In this document: positions 33,321-45,301 of the stretch, one piece after another
How the letters are laid out: the number at the start of each line of letters is the position of its first letter
How positions within the stretch are numbered: position 1 is the first letter of the stretch
Assembly (NCBI RefSeq): GCF_947242115.1
Contig: NC_074712.1
Coordinates: 15,770,666-15,834,665 of the forward strand
From: Biomphalaria glabrata
Lineage: Eukaryota > Mollusca > Gastropoda > Planorbidae
Length of the DNA: 64,000 bases
Reading direction: 5' to 3'
Made by a program: the position numbers and the translations under genes
The notes under the pieces: model-generated
The model's input: only the letters and a program-made list of their open reading frames with translations
Database searches by the model: none
What the model was told of the DNA's origin: nothing

Positions 33321-34905
33321 GAACCTAGTGCAAACTTGAATCTTGTTACGTCCTAGTGCAAACATGAATCTTGTTACGTCCTAGTGCAAACATGAATCTT
33401 GTTACGTCCTAGTGCAAACATGAATCTTGTTACGTCCTAGTGCAAACTTGAATCTTGTTACGTCCTAGTGCAAACATGAATCTTGTTACGTCCTAGTGCA
33501 AACATGAATCTTGTTACGTCCTAGTGCAAACATGAATCTTGTTACGTCCTAGTGCAAACATGAATCTTGTTACGTCCTAGTGCAAACATGAATCTTGTTA
33601 CGTCCTAGTGCAAACTTGAATCTAGTTACGTCCTAGTGCAAACATGAATCTTGTTACGTCCTAGTGCAAACTTGAATCTTGTTACGTCCTAGTGCAAACT
33701 GGAATCTTGTTACGTCCTAGTGCAAACTGGAATCTTGTTACGTCCTAGTGCAAACTGGAATCTTGTTACGTCCTAGTGCAAACACAAATCTTGTTACGTC
33801 CTAGTGCAAACACAAATCTTGTTACGTCCTAGTGTAAACATGAATCTTGTTACGTCCTAGTGCAAACATGAATCTTGTTACGTCCTAGTGTAAACATGAA
33901 TCTTGTTACGTCCTAGTGCAAACTTGAATCTTGTTACGTCCTAGTGCAAACTGGAATCTTGTTACGTCCTAGTGCAAACTTGAATCTTGTTACGTCCTAG
34001 TGCAAACTGGAATCTTGTTACGTCCTAGTGCAAACACGAATCTTGTTACGTCCTAGTGCAAACACGAATCTTGTTACGTCCTAGTGCAAACTTGAATCTT
34101 GTTACGTCCTAGTGCAAACTTGAATCTAGTTACGTCCTAGTGCAAACTTGAATCTTGTTACGTCCTAGTGCAAACTTGAATCTTGTTACGTCCTAGTGCA
34201 AACTGGAATCTTGTTACGTCCTAGTGCAAACTTGAATCTTGTTACGTCCTAGTGCAAACTTGAATCTTGTTACGTCCTAGTGCAAACTTGAATCTTGTTA
34301 CGTCCTAGTGCAAACGTGAATCTTGTTACGTCCTAGTGCAAACATGAATCTTGTTACGTCCTAGTGCAAACTGGAATCTTGTTACGTCCTAGTGCAAACT
34401 TGAATCTTGTTACGTCCTAGTGCAAACTTGAATCTTGTTACGTCCTAGTGCAAACTGGAATCTTGTTACGTCCTAGTGCAAACACGAATCTTGTTACGTC
34501 CTAGTGCAAACTTGAATCTTGTTACGTCCTAGTGCAAACTTGAATCTTGTTACGTCCTAGTGCAAACACAAATCTTGTTACGTCCTAGTGCAAACTGGAA
34601 TCTTGTTACGTCCTAGTGCAAACTTGAATCTTGTTACGTCCTAGTGCAAACTGGAATCTTGTTACGTTCTAGTGCAAACACGAATCTTGTTACGTCCTAG
34701 TGCAAACACGAATCTTGTTACGTCCTAGTGCAAACTTGAATCTTGTTACGTCCTAGTGCAAACACAAATCTTGTTACGTCCTAGTGCAAACTGGAATCTT
34801 GTTACGTCCTAGTGCAAACATGAATCTTGTTACGTCCTAGTGCAAACATGAATCTTGTTACGTCCTAGTGCAAACATGAATCTTGTTACGTCCTAGTTCA
34901 AACTT
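33321..34905 (+). repeat. 28-bp minisatellite, plus orientation, about 57 copies
   Basis: The core is CGTCCTAGTGCAAAC followed by a variable triplet (TTG, ATG, TGG, ACG or ACA) and AATCTTGTTA. The first unit follows ATGGAACCTAGTG at 33321. It lies between the orphan exon 1 and gene C, and an inverted array of the same unit follows at 36137. Confidence 0.95.
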
Positions 34906-36136
34906 TTAAAGTTTTTAAGGAGCCACAAATATTTTCTTGCCAATGGTGAGTGCAATTACAACTGGGGTATTTAAAAAAAAAACGCATCTATTAATTTATA
35001 TATACGTGTTTTTCACAACAAATTAGGTTTAGAAAGTTTGAATACATTTGGCTCATAACTTGTTTTTAGTTTCAAACACGACTCTAAATTTTCTATTGTA
35101 AGTTGGCTTGTTACTCTAGTTTAAGTTAAATTATATTCATACAAGAAAACGCTCGCACGAATATGTCGATCCGAAGATAGTCAGTATTTCAAAGGCCAAT
35201 GTCACCTCACTGTAGCATTCTGAAGACTATTCCATGCGTCAAATATAGGCTAAGTGCCGCATACATTTCTGGACCTCCAAATTTTTCCAACTTGCTTTTG
35301 ACTGTAAATTTTCCACTCCACAAAACATTACTTTTTAAATCGATCAATTGCATGTCTAGAGATCCAGTATCAATTCCAAATGGCTCAATGTGGATTTTGT
35401 TACTATTTGTGTTGAGAGGATTTACCAGGAATGCTAGAATGGTTTTGTTGGTTTTGAATAGCTCAAATCTGTCAAGAAATTCATCTTTGATTCTTTTATT
35501 ACTGTGCTGAAGTAATTCGTGTCAAAAGTTGCTCTGATTTTATCGCGATACTGCTTTAGACATTTTGCTCCGAAGAATCGTTGTTGCTTCTTTCTTTTTT
35601 TCCTGTCACACTTCTGGCTCCATCAGTTGCTGTTAAAAAGATTTTATTTCATTCGATCTTATTGTCTTCAAGGTATTCGCTCTATCATGACACTCATGTT
35701 ATATCATGAGTGAAGCAATCCTAGTAGATCTTCTTTTGGACCTTGGGAAGACATATACCTGACAAATTGGGCAACTTGGGCCGTGTCTTTTATGTCGCAA
35801 GACTAACAAGTGATGAAGCAGAAGAAAGTCGAATATCGTCCACCTGCAAATATGTTACATTTGAAGATATTCTAACTATTCTATCTTGTACTGTTTTAGC
35901 GGATAGTGGCATATCTTTGATTTGTGTCTTCAAGGTTTCTGGGGGGGGGGGGGCTGAAATCACGAAACAGTTCTTCAGACGCACGTAGGAAGCAGTCTAA
36001 TCCTCTTAAACAATTCAGAACTATTTTTTTTTAAATGTTTTGATTAAATAAATAATATTTGCGTTTGGAACTAAAGAGCCGCAGCTTCACCTTCAAAGAG
36101 CCGCATGTGGCTCGCGAGCCTCAGGCTGCCGACCTC
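34906..36136 (-). mobile_element. Broken hAT transposon (GTF2IRD2/ZBED-like transposase) between inverted minisatellites
   Basis: Minus-strand translation gives MPLSAKTVQDRIVRISSNV, then VDDIRLSSASSLVSL, DTAQVAQFVRYM, FLDRFELFKTNKTILAFLVN and HIEPFGIDTGSLDMQLIDLK, in the order found in hAT transposases of this group. The right end, GAGCCGCATGTGGCTCGCGA up to GACCTCGG at about 36136, is the 5' terminus known from such elements. The coding part has several frame changes, and the left terminus is absent. Confidence 0.8.
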
Positions 36137-36580
36137 GGCACTAGGACGTAACAAGATTCAAGTTTGCACTAGGACGTAACAAGATTCAAGTTTGCACTAG
36201 GACGTAACAAGATTCAAGTTTGCACTAGGACGTAACAAGATTCCAGTTTGCACTAGGACGTAACAAGATTCATGTTTGCACTAGGACGTAACTAGATTCA
36301 AGTTTGCACTAGGACGTAACAAGATTCCAGTTTGCACTAGGACGTAACTAGATTCAAGTTTGCACTAGGACGTAACAAGATTCAAGTTTGCACTAGGACG
36401 TAACAAGATTTGTGTTTGCACTAGGACGTAACAAGATTCAAGTTTGCACTAGGACGTAACAAGATTTGTGTTTGCACTAGGACGTAACAAGATTCATGTT
36501 TGCACTAGGACGTAACAAGATTCAAGTTTGCACTAGGACGTAACAAGATTCAAGTTTGCACTAGGACGTAACAAGATTCT
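36137..36580 (-). repeat. 28-bp minisatellite, inverted array, about 16 copies
   Basis: CACTAGGACGTAACAAGATT units are the reverse complement of the array at 33321-34905 and have the same variant triplets. The two arrays are separated by the 1.2-kb hAT remnant. Confidence 0.95.
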
Positions 36581-36764
36581 TTTCTAAAGAAACTTCTGAA
36601 ACATGTAAAATGTTTAAAGAAAGTTTAGATGAACACAGGAGAATGTGCGACAAAAAAAAAGAGATTTTAAAAAACATGAGGGGGTGGGTAACAATGATTG
36701 ATACTTTAATTTTTCAAGCCAGCTTTTTTTCTGCTGAGTTTTAAGATCTTTCGCAGTTAGACAC

Positions 36765-36989
36765 ATTCAAGGTCTATCCGTTCTGCTCTAATTAACTGAC
36801 GGTTTATTTTTTGGTTCCTGTATGCCGTGTATAGACTTCTATTAAATATGCATTTCATTTACGCATAGATTTATGTCATGAACAATTATGTTTAGCGAGT
36901 TCTGTAGTCACTGTTAACGGTTCGGATTTCGATCTTTTTTTTTTCAAGTCGCCTAAAATTGACTTGTTGACTCCACTACCCAGTTGACC
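36765..36989 (+). promoter_or_regulatory. Upstream region of gene C, homologous to that of gene B
   Basis: Homologous to 10670-10894. Identity is highest in the last 80 bases before the ATG, which suggests a shared 5' UTR. The rest has diverged by small insertions and deletions. The intact gene C and the disrupted gene B thus probably had the same regulation at first. Confidence 0.5.
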
Positions 36990-39900
36990 ATGACTGACCT
37001 GTGGTATGTGTTGGTCTTGTTGATCATCACTTTGTTTCTTATTGAACAGTTACGGCGCAGACTCACAGTTGGTGGCTATCGTGAAAAGTATGTCTTAGTG
37101 ACCGGATGTGACTCTGGATTTGGTCAAAGATTGGTCATGTAAGTTGTTTGTTTTTAGCGGCTCCCGAAAGGGGAATAGCCGCTTTTAGTTTATCCGTCCG
37201 ATCTTAAAAACTAGAAAAGTTGAAAATCCGATATCATAATAATTTAGATCTTTCAAAGTTCTGATTTAACAGCTAGTTTTGCATTTCTGAAAGCGAACAT
37301 TTTAATTTCTAAAATCATTATACAAGCGGTTTTTCGTACAAAAAATACACCATTTTACAACTATTTACAATTAATAGTATCTTATAACAGATAGGTGACA
37401 TTTTCAACTAACAATATACATACGTCTATGCGAACAGTTTTTGATTTTTATAAAAATGATTTACAAATTTTTGTATTACTGAATTAGATACTTTCTCTCA
37501 TGCTAGCTACTTGTATTTTAAATAAAATGTTTACTTGTTATTTTGAAAGAGAGAAATATTATCTAGTATCTTATCTTATCTTATATAATACAGACGTTAC
37601 TTCAAAAAAGAAGATGATTACGTCCTACGCGTTATGCATTTAGTCATGCATATTAACCATGACTTAAATTCTGCCAAGTCACTGGTTTTCCTGGCTAGCT
37701 CAGACAACCCATTCCATGCTCTAATAGCACTAGAGAAGAAGGAGTATTTGTACAAATTTGTCCTAGCATATGGGACGAGGCATGTGCCTTTATCTTTGTG
37801 TCTTTCAGAGTATTTTATTAAATTTTGTTGTTGTATTTGAAGATTATGGTTCAGTGTTTTATGTATAGTTGCTACTTTACTTCTGAGTCTTCTGTCCTGA
37901 AGGCTTTCTAAATTTAGTGATTTTACTAAAGGTGTTACCCTGGTTAAGTGTGAATATTCGTTTGTTATGAATCTCACTGCTCTATTTTGTGTCTGTTCCA
38001 GTTTCTTAATGTTATCTTGAGTTGAGGGGTCCCAAACGGAGGATGCATATTCTATTATTGGCCTAACCAAGGTTAAATAACATTTTAGTTTTATGTTCTT
38101 CTTTGATTTATAGAAATTTCTTTTAATAAACCCTAATGCTTTGTTTGATTTTTTTTTATAGTTTCATCAATATGGGGATTCCATGACAGTTTTTCATTTA
38201 TTATAACACCTAGGTATTTTGCGTTTTTAGTCTGTGTTACTGGTTTGCCATGAATAAGATAAGTGGAGTTAATTTGTTTTAGTTTTTTTTGTTACTCTTA
38301 ACAACTGACATTTTTCTGGGTGGAAAGACATGCTCTAATGTGATTTCCATTTCTGTAATTCATCTAATTCTCTTTGTAAAATATCTGTGTCTTGTGTTGT
38401 TTTTATTGTTCTATATATTATGCAATCGTCTGCAAATAATCTGACTTTAGTTCCTGAGGTAATGCAATTTGGTAAATCATTTATGTAAATTAAGAATAGT
38501 AGTGGACCTAAGACAGTTCCTTGAGGTACACTTGAGTTTACTGTTATCGGTGTTGATTTAGAGCCATTTATTATTACAGTTTGTTCTCTCCCTATCAGAA
38601 AATCTTTAATCCACTGATGCAATGGACCATTAATGCCAAAATATTTTAATTTGGTGGTGAACTTTGTCAAAAGCCTTGGAAAAATCTCGTAAGATAGCAT
38701 CTATTTGTTCACTATTATCTAAACCTTTTGAAAAGTTATCATTAGTCCTATTGGTTGTGTTTCACATGATCTATATTTCCTAAAGCCATGTTAGTATGGG
38801 GTGAGGACATTATGTTTGTCTAAGTGGTTTATGATGTTGCTACATATTATGTGTTCTAGGATTTTACATGTGATGCTGGTAAGTGATACTGGTCTGTAGT
38901 TTCCTGGGTCAGATTTTTCTCCTTTTTAAATAGGGGGGTGACATTAGCTTCTTTCCAGTACTTTGCTCCTCTGCCCTGGTTAAGCGATGCCTGAAAGAGT
39001 ATTTTGAACCCTGGGGCTAGCTCATTGCTTAGTTCTTTGAGTAATCTAGCTGGAATACCATCAGGTCCAGACCCTTTATTTGGTTTGGTGTTGGCTAATA
39101 GTTTTTGGACTCCATTTTCTTGTACTACTATATCGTCTATTTTGTCTACTTGGTTCAAATTAAGTAATATGTCTTAGTATGTATAAATTCAAATATAATT
39201 GAAAACAACAATTAGTGTTTCATGCTATACATGTAAAGTGTAATTGGCAGTAGTGTTCATTATAAAGAGGGTAAGTTTTTTCGTTGAGGCTTTGCATGAG
39301 AGAATTGAGGAAGTTAAAAGCGAAATTATTATTGAATCAAACATTTGCTGAAATGTTAGACTGGAGTATTTGTTTACATGTTATAAATAGTCTATAAGTA
39401 AAGCATGGAACTATACTAAGCAATCCGTCTATGAAGCAGATGATCATCATGTAGTGTACATCTGTGGCCCAGGGTTAACGAGGGTGTCATGTGGCCAACC
39501 CACTTTACCTTTACCCAACTAATGTCAGGTAGGTTACATTGCTGGTTTAGACTCAGAGACGCTCTAAAAGTCACGAAATTCACGTCGTCATTCGAACCGG
39601 GGACCCCATCGGTTCGGAAGCCAAGCGCTTTACCACGCAGCCACCGCGACCCTATGTTAGAAGATGGCGATTGTTTAAATGTTAGAACTATCGATTAAAT
39701 GTTAAAGCAGTGCTATCGTTGAAATGTTAAAACCGTGCTAGTGTTGAAATGTTCCAACAACGCTATTGTTAAAATTTTAGAATAGAGCAAATTGTTTCAA
39801 AATGTTTTCTTTCAACTTATTTTTGAAATGTGAGTTCCACGAGTTACACGTTTGAACAAGTTCGTCAAAAGTATTAACCTGCCATGGTATCAAGGAAACA

Positions 39901-42900
39901 AAACAAATTGAGGTTTCAGAAATTCGAATTTTTAAAAATCATAACTTTGTCCACCTTTAGCCTCTATACTTATTTATTTTAAAAGACGACTTGACAATCT
40001 CGGCTTCAAAGTATTTGCTGGATGTCTGACAGAAGATGGAAGACAGTACCTATCACAGAACTGTTCCAAAAATGTGGTTCCGTTTTTGCTGGATGTTAGA
40101 AGTACGGAAAGTGTTCAGTCAGCTTTACAACGAGTCAAAGAACATTTGCCAAAAGATATAGGTATGTTTTACTCTCGACTGTTGAATAGTTTACATTTGT
40201 GAATTATTTGTTGTTATTTTTTTTTTTGGGGGGATGGGGGGAGGAGGAAAGAATATTGGTTTAAACAGTGAAAGTTTTCAGTCAGTTTTATATCTAATCC
40301 AACACAGTTTACTTCCCTGAAAACAAAAGTCTTTATTTGTTGTGATTGTTTTTTAAATAATAATGTATCGAATCAGTAATCAGTACACCCAAGGCATAAG
40401 AAATGAATTAAATATGAAAAATATTTTAAATGGAAAGTAATTATTCGGTGATTCATAGTTTCATTTTGAATGGAGTACTTGCCTTTTTTTAATGCGGCTT
40501 TTTAAAAAAGGGCTTATACGAAGTGTAGTTGTGTCAATTAGTTTGGATCAGTCATATAATTAAATTTGTAATAGATCTAGATAGATCTAGACTATCCTAG
40601 ACCAACAACAATAAATCTGTGCGATTAGAAATATCAGTACCCATTGTTTTTATTTAGCGCTATTTCATGCTTTTAGCTTTCTCAATACGCTATGATCCTA
40701 GCACTTGTCTGGACCAGTTGAGAAAATGGGAAAGGGGGGTGGGGTGGACAAAGAAAGTGATATCTAGGTGAATTTGACAGTCATCTTTTTTTTTTGAAAG
40801 CATTTATTTTAAAAAAAAAGGAACGACCTGAATTCGAACTCAAGCCTCTTCAAACCTCTAACCACTCTGCTAGCGAGGTGCGTATGTAGGGGAGGATTTT
40901 ATAGTTACATATTGTTTGTTTACTTACTTACTTAAAAGCGGCGACCTATAGAGGGGACTAATTCAGCTTATACCACCACTTCAGTCAAGTACAATTTTTT
41001 TCCTTGTTTGAGATACCAAACAAAATAATTAATTAACAATAGTTAACTAATTGATTTTTTTTTATTGATTGTGATGTCAGGTAAAAGAAATAATTGTGCG
41101 AAATTTCAGATTGATCGAGTTTGGGTGTCGGAGAAATAACGTGTACATACGTTTTACTAGACAGACAAAGTGAGTTGATATAAACTTTGTAAAAAAAATG
41201 GTGGTACGAGATGTGGTCCGAAGGTTTTGAACTGGAAACCTTTGGTTTAATAATAAGCTTCAGGTCTCAAGACGAACCTTGCAGAAAATTCCCCGAGACT
41301 AAATCAACATCTTTCCTTATACAAATCTGAAATCTGAAAAGCTGTGTTCAAAGGAACAGAAAAGTGTGTAAGTTTAAGTGTTTAGAAGATTGGGAAATAA
41401 TGATTTCATCATACGTAAGAATCGGAAAAGTTAACAAAATCTCGCTCCGGACGCCGGAACACAATTTACAACTCACGGTCTTGAAAAAAGAAAGTCTAAT
41501 ATTTTAAAACAAGAAATATAGATTTGTAATTGTGTATGCGGTGTGTATACACCAGAGGCGCAGTGAGAGGGGGTAGGGGGGGCACAATGCCCCTGGCACC
41601 ACACGCAACCTATATTTCTATGTGATGGAAAATGGGGGGGGGGGCAATAAAGTACCTTGCCCCAGGCGCATGTTTGGCTATTTATGAGAGTAATATACAC
41701 TACACTAAGTCTATTTCAATATGTAGGCTTTTTGGTGCAATTAGCTCTGCATAATAGTTGTCTTTTTCTTGTATGTCATAGGTCTCTGGGGACTAGTCAA
41801 CAATGCGGGTATAGTCGGCAACATGGCAGTCTCCGAACTCTGCTCCAAGAGCGATTACCTGGCATGTTTTGATGTGAACTTGTTTGGTCTTATTGAAATG
41901 ACTCGAACATTTCTGCCCCTGCTGCGGAGATCAAAAGGCCGTGTTGTAAACACATCAAGTTTACTGGCTCGTCTCGCGATCTTTGCGCCAGTTTATACAC
42001 TTTCCAAATGTGGGGTGGAAGTCTATTCGGATTTCGTCAGGTAGGTCAAAAAGGTCAAAGAGCTTTTTCCTGGTCTAGTTTTTAAAATGAGATTAGAAGG
42101 TACCTGCTATTGATCTAAGTCGACACTAGCTGCCAAGTATTTGACAAGTCAGTTCAACCAATAATACAGATTTATCAACAGAATGGAATGAAACATCAGT
42201 TCAACCAATAATACAGATTTATCAACAGAATGGAATGAAACATCAGTTCAACCAATAATACAGATTTATCAACAGAATGGAGTGAAACATCGATGTCGCT
42301 TTAATCCAAAGTTTCTCAAAAATTTAACCGTGACCCTAAATGCCAAGCGCCAAAGTTGTAGGCCTATTCGTTGTTATGGCATCTTTTATTTCTACTTATT
42401 ATATAGTGTATTTGCTAATTTGAACAAGATGTACCTCCGGCTAAAGTATTCGATACGTGAATTCAACTAATGGCTGTTTGTGTTAACATCTTTGTTTCCT
42501 CTATAGTGTGTGTTATGACCACATCTTTGTTTCATCACGTTTTAGTGCTAACCACATCTATGTTTCTTTTGTTGTGGGTTCGATCTTTTGATTTCTTCTC
42601 TACTGCTTGTGCTAACCAAATCTATCTTTGTTTCACCAAGTGTTTGTGCTAATAACATCATTGTTTCATCATGTATTTCTAGTAACCACATCTTTGTTTC
42701 GTCTAGGAGAGAGATGTACAACAAAGGTGTTAAGGTGAGCATTATTGAACCAGGTGCTTTCAAAACACCACTTTTCAATTACGAAACAATGAACAAAGCG
42801 GTACAAAAGGCTTACGAATGTGCGTCAGAGGACGTCCAATCTCTGTACACTGGCTTTGTCAACAATTGTAAGTAACGCATGTATTAAACTGGTCCACTTG

Positions 42901-44500
42901 AGACAATGTCTGTGTTGGATGAGGCATAATATATAGGCTAGGTCTGTGTGGCTGTGTGAATTACTGCACTCTTTAGTTAATTTTCGTTCTCGAAGGCATG
43001 CATTGTTTTAATTATACAATTATAAAAGTGTTTCGAATTCTTTGGCGTGTCAGGATAGAGATTCATTCAAATGAGACAATATTCAACATGTTGCCTCTAA
43101 GAGAGTCCTCTGAGAAATCATGTATGGCAGGTCTGTAGCAGTACCCCCCTTCTGACAGCAGTACCCCTACTTCTGACAGCAGTACCCCCCCCCCTTTCTG
43201 ACAGCAGTACCTTCCCCTTTCTGACAGCCAATGAAAATCTTCCTAGAAATGTTCTGTGCAACGAAGATGCTTTGCCACGTAATTCTCGCACTAGCGCATA
43301 TAGTCTTTTCATGTAACGTCCAGGCCTCTAAACACCCGACCAGGGGCGTAGTGAGGGGGGGGGCAAGGGAGGCACGATACCCCCTGCTGCAACCTTCAAT
43401 GGCGCCACATGTAGATAGGCACCAAACAAATAAAATTATTGTAGATATTTTAGTTAGGTTATTTGTATCACATTAGTATTAAATACATTTTATTTGTAAT
43501 CCTCTATTTCTATGTGATGTTCATGGAAAATTGGGGGGGGGGGGGTGCGCCAATAAGGTTACCTTGCCCCATGCGCACGTTTTGCTCACTACACCTCTGC
43601 ATCCGACCTAAGATTTCATTCCAATCTTCCTCTCCTCATTTTCTTACGTTTTTCTTTAGCTTCCATTAAGTCGTCACCACATCGTTTTACTCTCCATTTC
43701 ATAAACTCCCTCTTTCCACATTTTCTACATTTCCCACATCGATCCATCGCGTGTATGTGTGTGGGGGGGAGATCGAGTTGATTAAGTAGGTCAACATGAG
43801 TGGACATTTCTGATCAGATCAAATATGGGGTGGAAGTATATTCGGATTTCGTCTCCATGCCCGAAACCCAAGCTGTTGTAGATCTGCCTCCCATACTTTC
43901 AGTTCACCCAGTTTCACGAAGATTGCAGAAAATGAATTATAGCTCAATTTAATGTTACACCGAAGTCATATAACGTGTGGTTTAAGTTATTGAACCGATC
44001 ATTGTAAGTTAGAGTCCTGATGAAAGTTTGGTTACTGGCACTTGGCTACTGACACGTGGCCACTGACATTTGGCAATAGACACTTGGCCACTGACACAGT
44101 AGACTTTGGCCAACTGAAGCTGTACTTCAAATACTCCAAAAAATACTGTGTTGATTGTCCCATAACGTTCACTAAAACAGTTGCGCTAATATTTAGTCAT
44201 TGTCAGACCATTATGAATGACTATATTTGGCGTCTCTTCTTTATTTCAGCATTACAAAAAGTTAAAGGTTTGACTTTTTAAAAATAGTTAAAAATCTTTC
44301 TAATACCAAATCTAGATCGCCAGATGATGGAAGGATTGGATAAGTCGCCCAACATCGATCTGGTGGTAGACGCCTACATCCACGCATTGACGTCTCGGTT
44401 CCCCAAAGCCAGATACGCCCCGAGCCATGACAGTTCACTTCTCAATATTCCACTCTCGTATCTGCCAACATGGTACACGGACTGGTTGAAGCAGTACTGA
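36990..44500 (+). CDS. Gene C: complete SDR9C-type short-chain dehydrogenase (retinol/17-beta-hydroxysteroid dehydrogenase-like), 309 aa
   Basis: Exons 36990-37138, 39986-40161, 41782-42040, 42707-42867 and 44316-44500 join in phases 2,1,2,1 into an uninterrupted 309-residue frame. Residues 5-20 form an N-terminal membrane anchor. T38-G45 is the TGxxxGxG dinucleotide motif, D86 lies in the LLDV adenine-binding segment, 115-118 is NNAG, and the catalytic tetrad is N141, S167, Y180, K184 (YTLSK). An IIEPGAF segment follows, then the C-terminal SRFPKARY and SYLPTWYTDW region typical of RDH16/HSD17B6/DHRS9-like proteins. Such enzymes interconvert alcohol and carbonyl groups of retinoids or steroids with NAD(H)/NADP(H) at the ER membrane; the true substrate is not deducible. 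Exons are nearly identical to gene B, so the duplication is recent. Intron 1 carries a LINE and a SINE. The likely 3' UTR runs to AATAAA at 45296-45301. Confidence 0.93.
37153..37420 (+). repeat. Left part of the AGCGGCC interspersed repeat in intron 1 of gene C
   Basis: TTTTTAGCGGCTCCCGAAAG begins about a dozen bases after the exon 1 donor at 37139, and the sequence matches 757-1060 with gaps. Gene B lacks it at the same place, so it inserted after the B/C duplication or was lost from B. Confidence 0.6.
37560..39178 (-). mobile_element. LINE copy 2 (same family), in intron 1 of gene C, frameshifted
   Basis: This copy matches copy 1 from its 3' tail (GATAAGATAAGATA on the minus strand) to the point equivalent to 9207, so it is about 600 bp shorter at its 5' end. 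Its reading frame is broken by small indels into at least three pieces (roughly 39158-38856, 38700-38335 and 38070-37618). FADDC and the QGTVLGP motif remain readable. The flanks share only a short TAGTAT-like match, so a target-site duplication is uncertain. Confidence 0.9.
39435..39657 (-). mobile_element. tRNA-related SINE in intron 1 of gene C
   Basis: The minus strand reads GCGGTGGCTGCGTGGTAAAG, then CTTGGCTTCCGAACCGATGG, a B-box-like GGTTCGAATGACG, and the body down to CTCGTTAACCCTGGGCC. The 3' end is diverged. Confidence 0.75.
40805..41200 (-). repeat. Composite interspersed repeat: AT-rich body plus tRNA-like end
   Basis: On the minus strand it starts near TATATCAACTCACTTTG, passes the palindromic TTAATTAATT core, and ends in a tRNA-like segment (GGTTAGAGG, GAATTCAGGTCG) and a T-run. 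A plus-strand copy is at 45967-46358. Partial copies are at 4200-4385, 13450-13545, 15405-15490, 28370-28560, 51340-51480, 51590-51720, 56500-56700 and 58105-58285. Confidence 0.6.
41553..41680. mobile_element. Degenerate relative of the 43341 MITE in intron 2 of gene C
   Basis: It begins CAGAGGCGCAGTGAGAGGGG and shares TATTTCTATGTGATGGAAAA and the GCCCCAGGCGCATG block with 43341-43599. Its right terminus is not recognisable. Confidence 0.6.
42151..42291 (+). repeat. 47-bp tandem repeat, 3 copies, intron 3 of gene C
   Basis: Copies start at 42151, 42198 and 42245 with AGTTCAACCAATAATACAGA. They are nearly identical, hence recent; gene B's intron 3 lacks them. Confidence 0.9.
43137..43228 (+). 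repeat. About 24-bp C-rich tandem repeat, 4 copies
   Basis: CTGACAGCAGTACCCC units with varying C-run lengths, in intron 4 of gene C. Confidence 0.8.
43341..43599. mobile_element. hAT-type MITE in intron 4 of gene C
   Basis: CAGGGGCGTAGTGAG at the left and CTCACTACACCTCTG at the right form inverted ends. The flanks CACCCGAC (43333-43340) and CATCCGAC (43600-43607) are an 8-bp duplication with one mismatch. The interior has G-runs and a CTATTTCTATGTGATG block also found in the related remnant at 41553-41680. Confidence 0.8.
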
Positions 44501-44689
44501 TTCTTTAGAAAACGAAATATTGTTACGTGTGGTCAAGGTGAATTTAGACGACAGCTTAATTTTGAATAATTAGCAAAAAAAAAGTGTTTGTTTTGTAAAG
44601 ACAACTCCTCCTTTATGGTGACTAAGGGTGATAACTTATAAATGATATGAATGAAAGATTTTAAAAAATGGGACATTTTTTAAACCCAG

Positions 44690-44745
44690 CCTAATCTCAC
44701 CCCACCCCAACCCACTCCCGAAAAAAAATCCTGATTAAGCGCATG
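44690..44745 (+). mobile_element. Solo right end of the CATGGGCG family in gene C 3' UTR
   Basis: CCCACTCCCGAAAAAAAATC followed by CTGATTAAGCGCATG resembles the right terminus of copies A and B with several changes. It is part of the sequence inserted in the gene C 3' UTR relative to gene B. Confidence 0.45.
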
Positions 44746-44964
44746 TATACGTCAACTCAGAGTTTAACAAAATTCTAATGATGGGCCTATAGATCAAGAA
44801 TTAGAAGAAGTTGGTTCGTAAAATGTATTTATTCATTAAACTCTTTAATAAATACATGCGGGAATACCCACTGACGTATCTTTTCTTGATATAGAATATA
44901 AATTGTCTAGACATGGTCTAGATTTGAAGAAACATATATATTATTTTGTTATAATACTTTGAAC

Positions 44965-45140
44965 ATGGACCTAGTTCACCAATCGTAAACAAACAACATT
45001 TAGCCACGTGATAATATTGATAAAACGATGGAAAAAAAACTGTCACGTGACAGCCTGTGTGTATTGCGTATTTTGTATAGAAAAGATAGAAAACCACTTG
45101 GCTAAATGTTGTTTGTTTACGATTGGTGAATGAGATCCAT
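44965..45140. mobile_element. Fold-back element (MITE-like) in gene C 3' UTR
   Basis: The 36-bp arms 44975-45010 (starting TTCACCAATCGTAAAC) and 45095-45130 are reverse complements with one mismatch. Weaker complementarity extends about 10 bases further on each side. The 84-bp middle has a CACGTGACAG-type palindrome. No coding capacity and no clear target duplication are seen. The element lies between the gene C stop and its polyadenylation signal and is absent from gene B. Confidence 0.75.
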
Positions 45141-45295
45141 TATAACTATCAAGCCAGAGTTTTCCCTGAGTGGCCTTGATCAGATGAAGAATTCGCAAAC
45201 TGAGTAGAGGAATTTTCAAAATATAGATCTATGTAACAATGTATATACTTGTTTGATATTCTTGAGATAATTCATTGTTTTTGTCTTGTGTCACT

Positions 45296-45301
45296 AATAA
45301 A
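45296..45301 (+). terminator. Polyadenylation signal AATAAA of gene C
   Basis: AATAAA lies in a block (GAGATAATTCATTG and following bases) that is conserved downstream of gene B, where the matching signal is ATTAAA at 29938-29943. The two 3' UTRs differ by an insertion of roughly 650 bp in gene C between about 44540 and 45210. Confidence 0.6.

Larger units (their letters stand above)
40162..41781. other. Intron 2 of gene C
   Basis: Contains the composite repeat (40805-41200) and the degenerate MITE (41553-41680). The remainder is AT-rich without recognised content. It is seven times shorter than the same intron in gene B. Confidence 0.7.

Noticed and set aside
43463-43669. Frame across G-runs in gene C intron 4
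   Set aside because: Falls on the hAT-type MITE at 43341-43599 and its flank; no splice or domain evidence.
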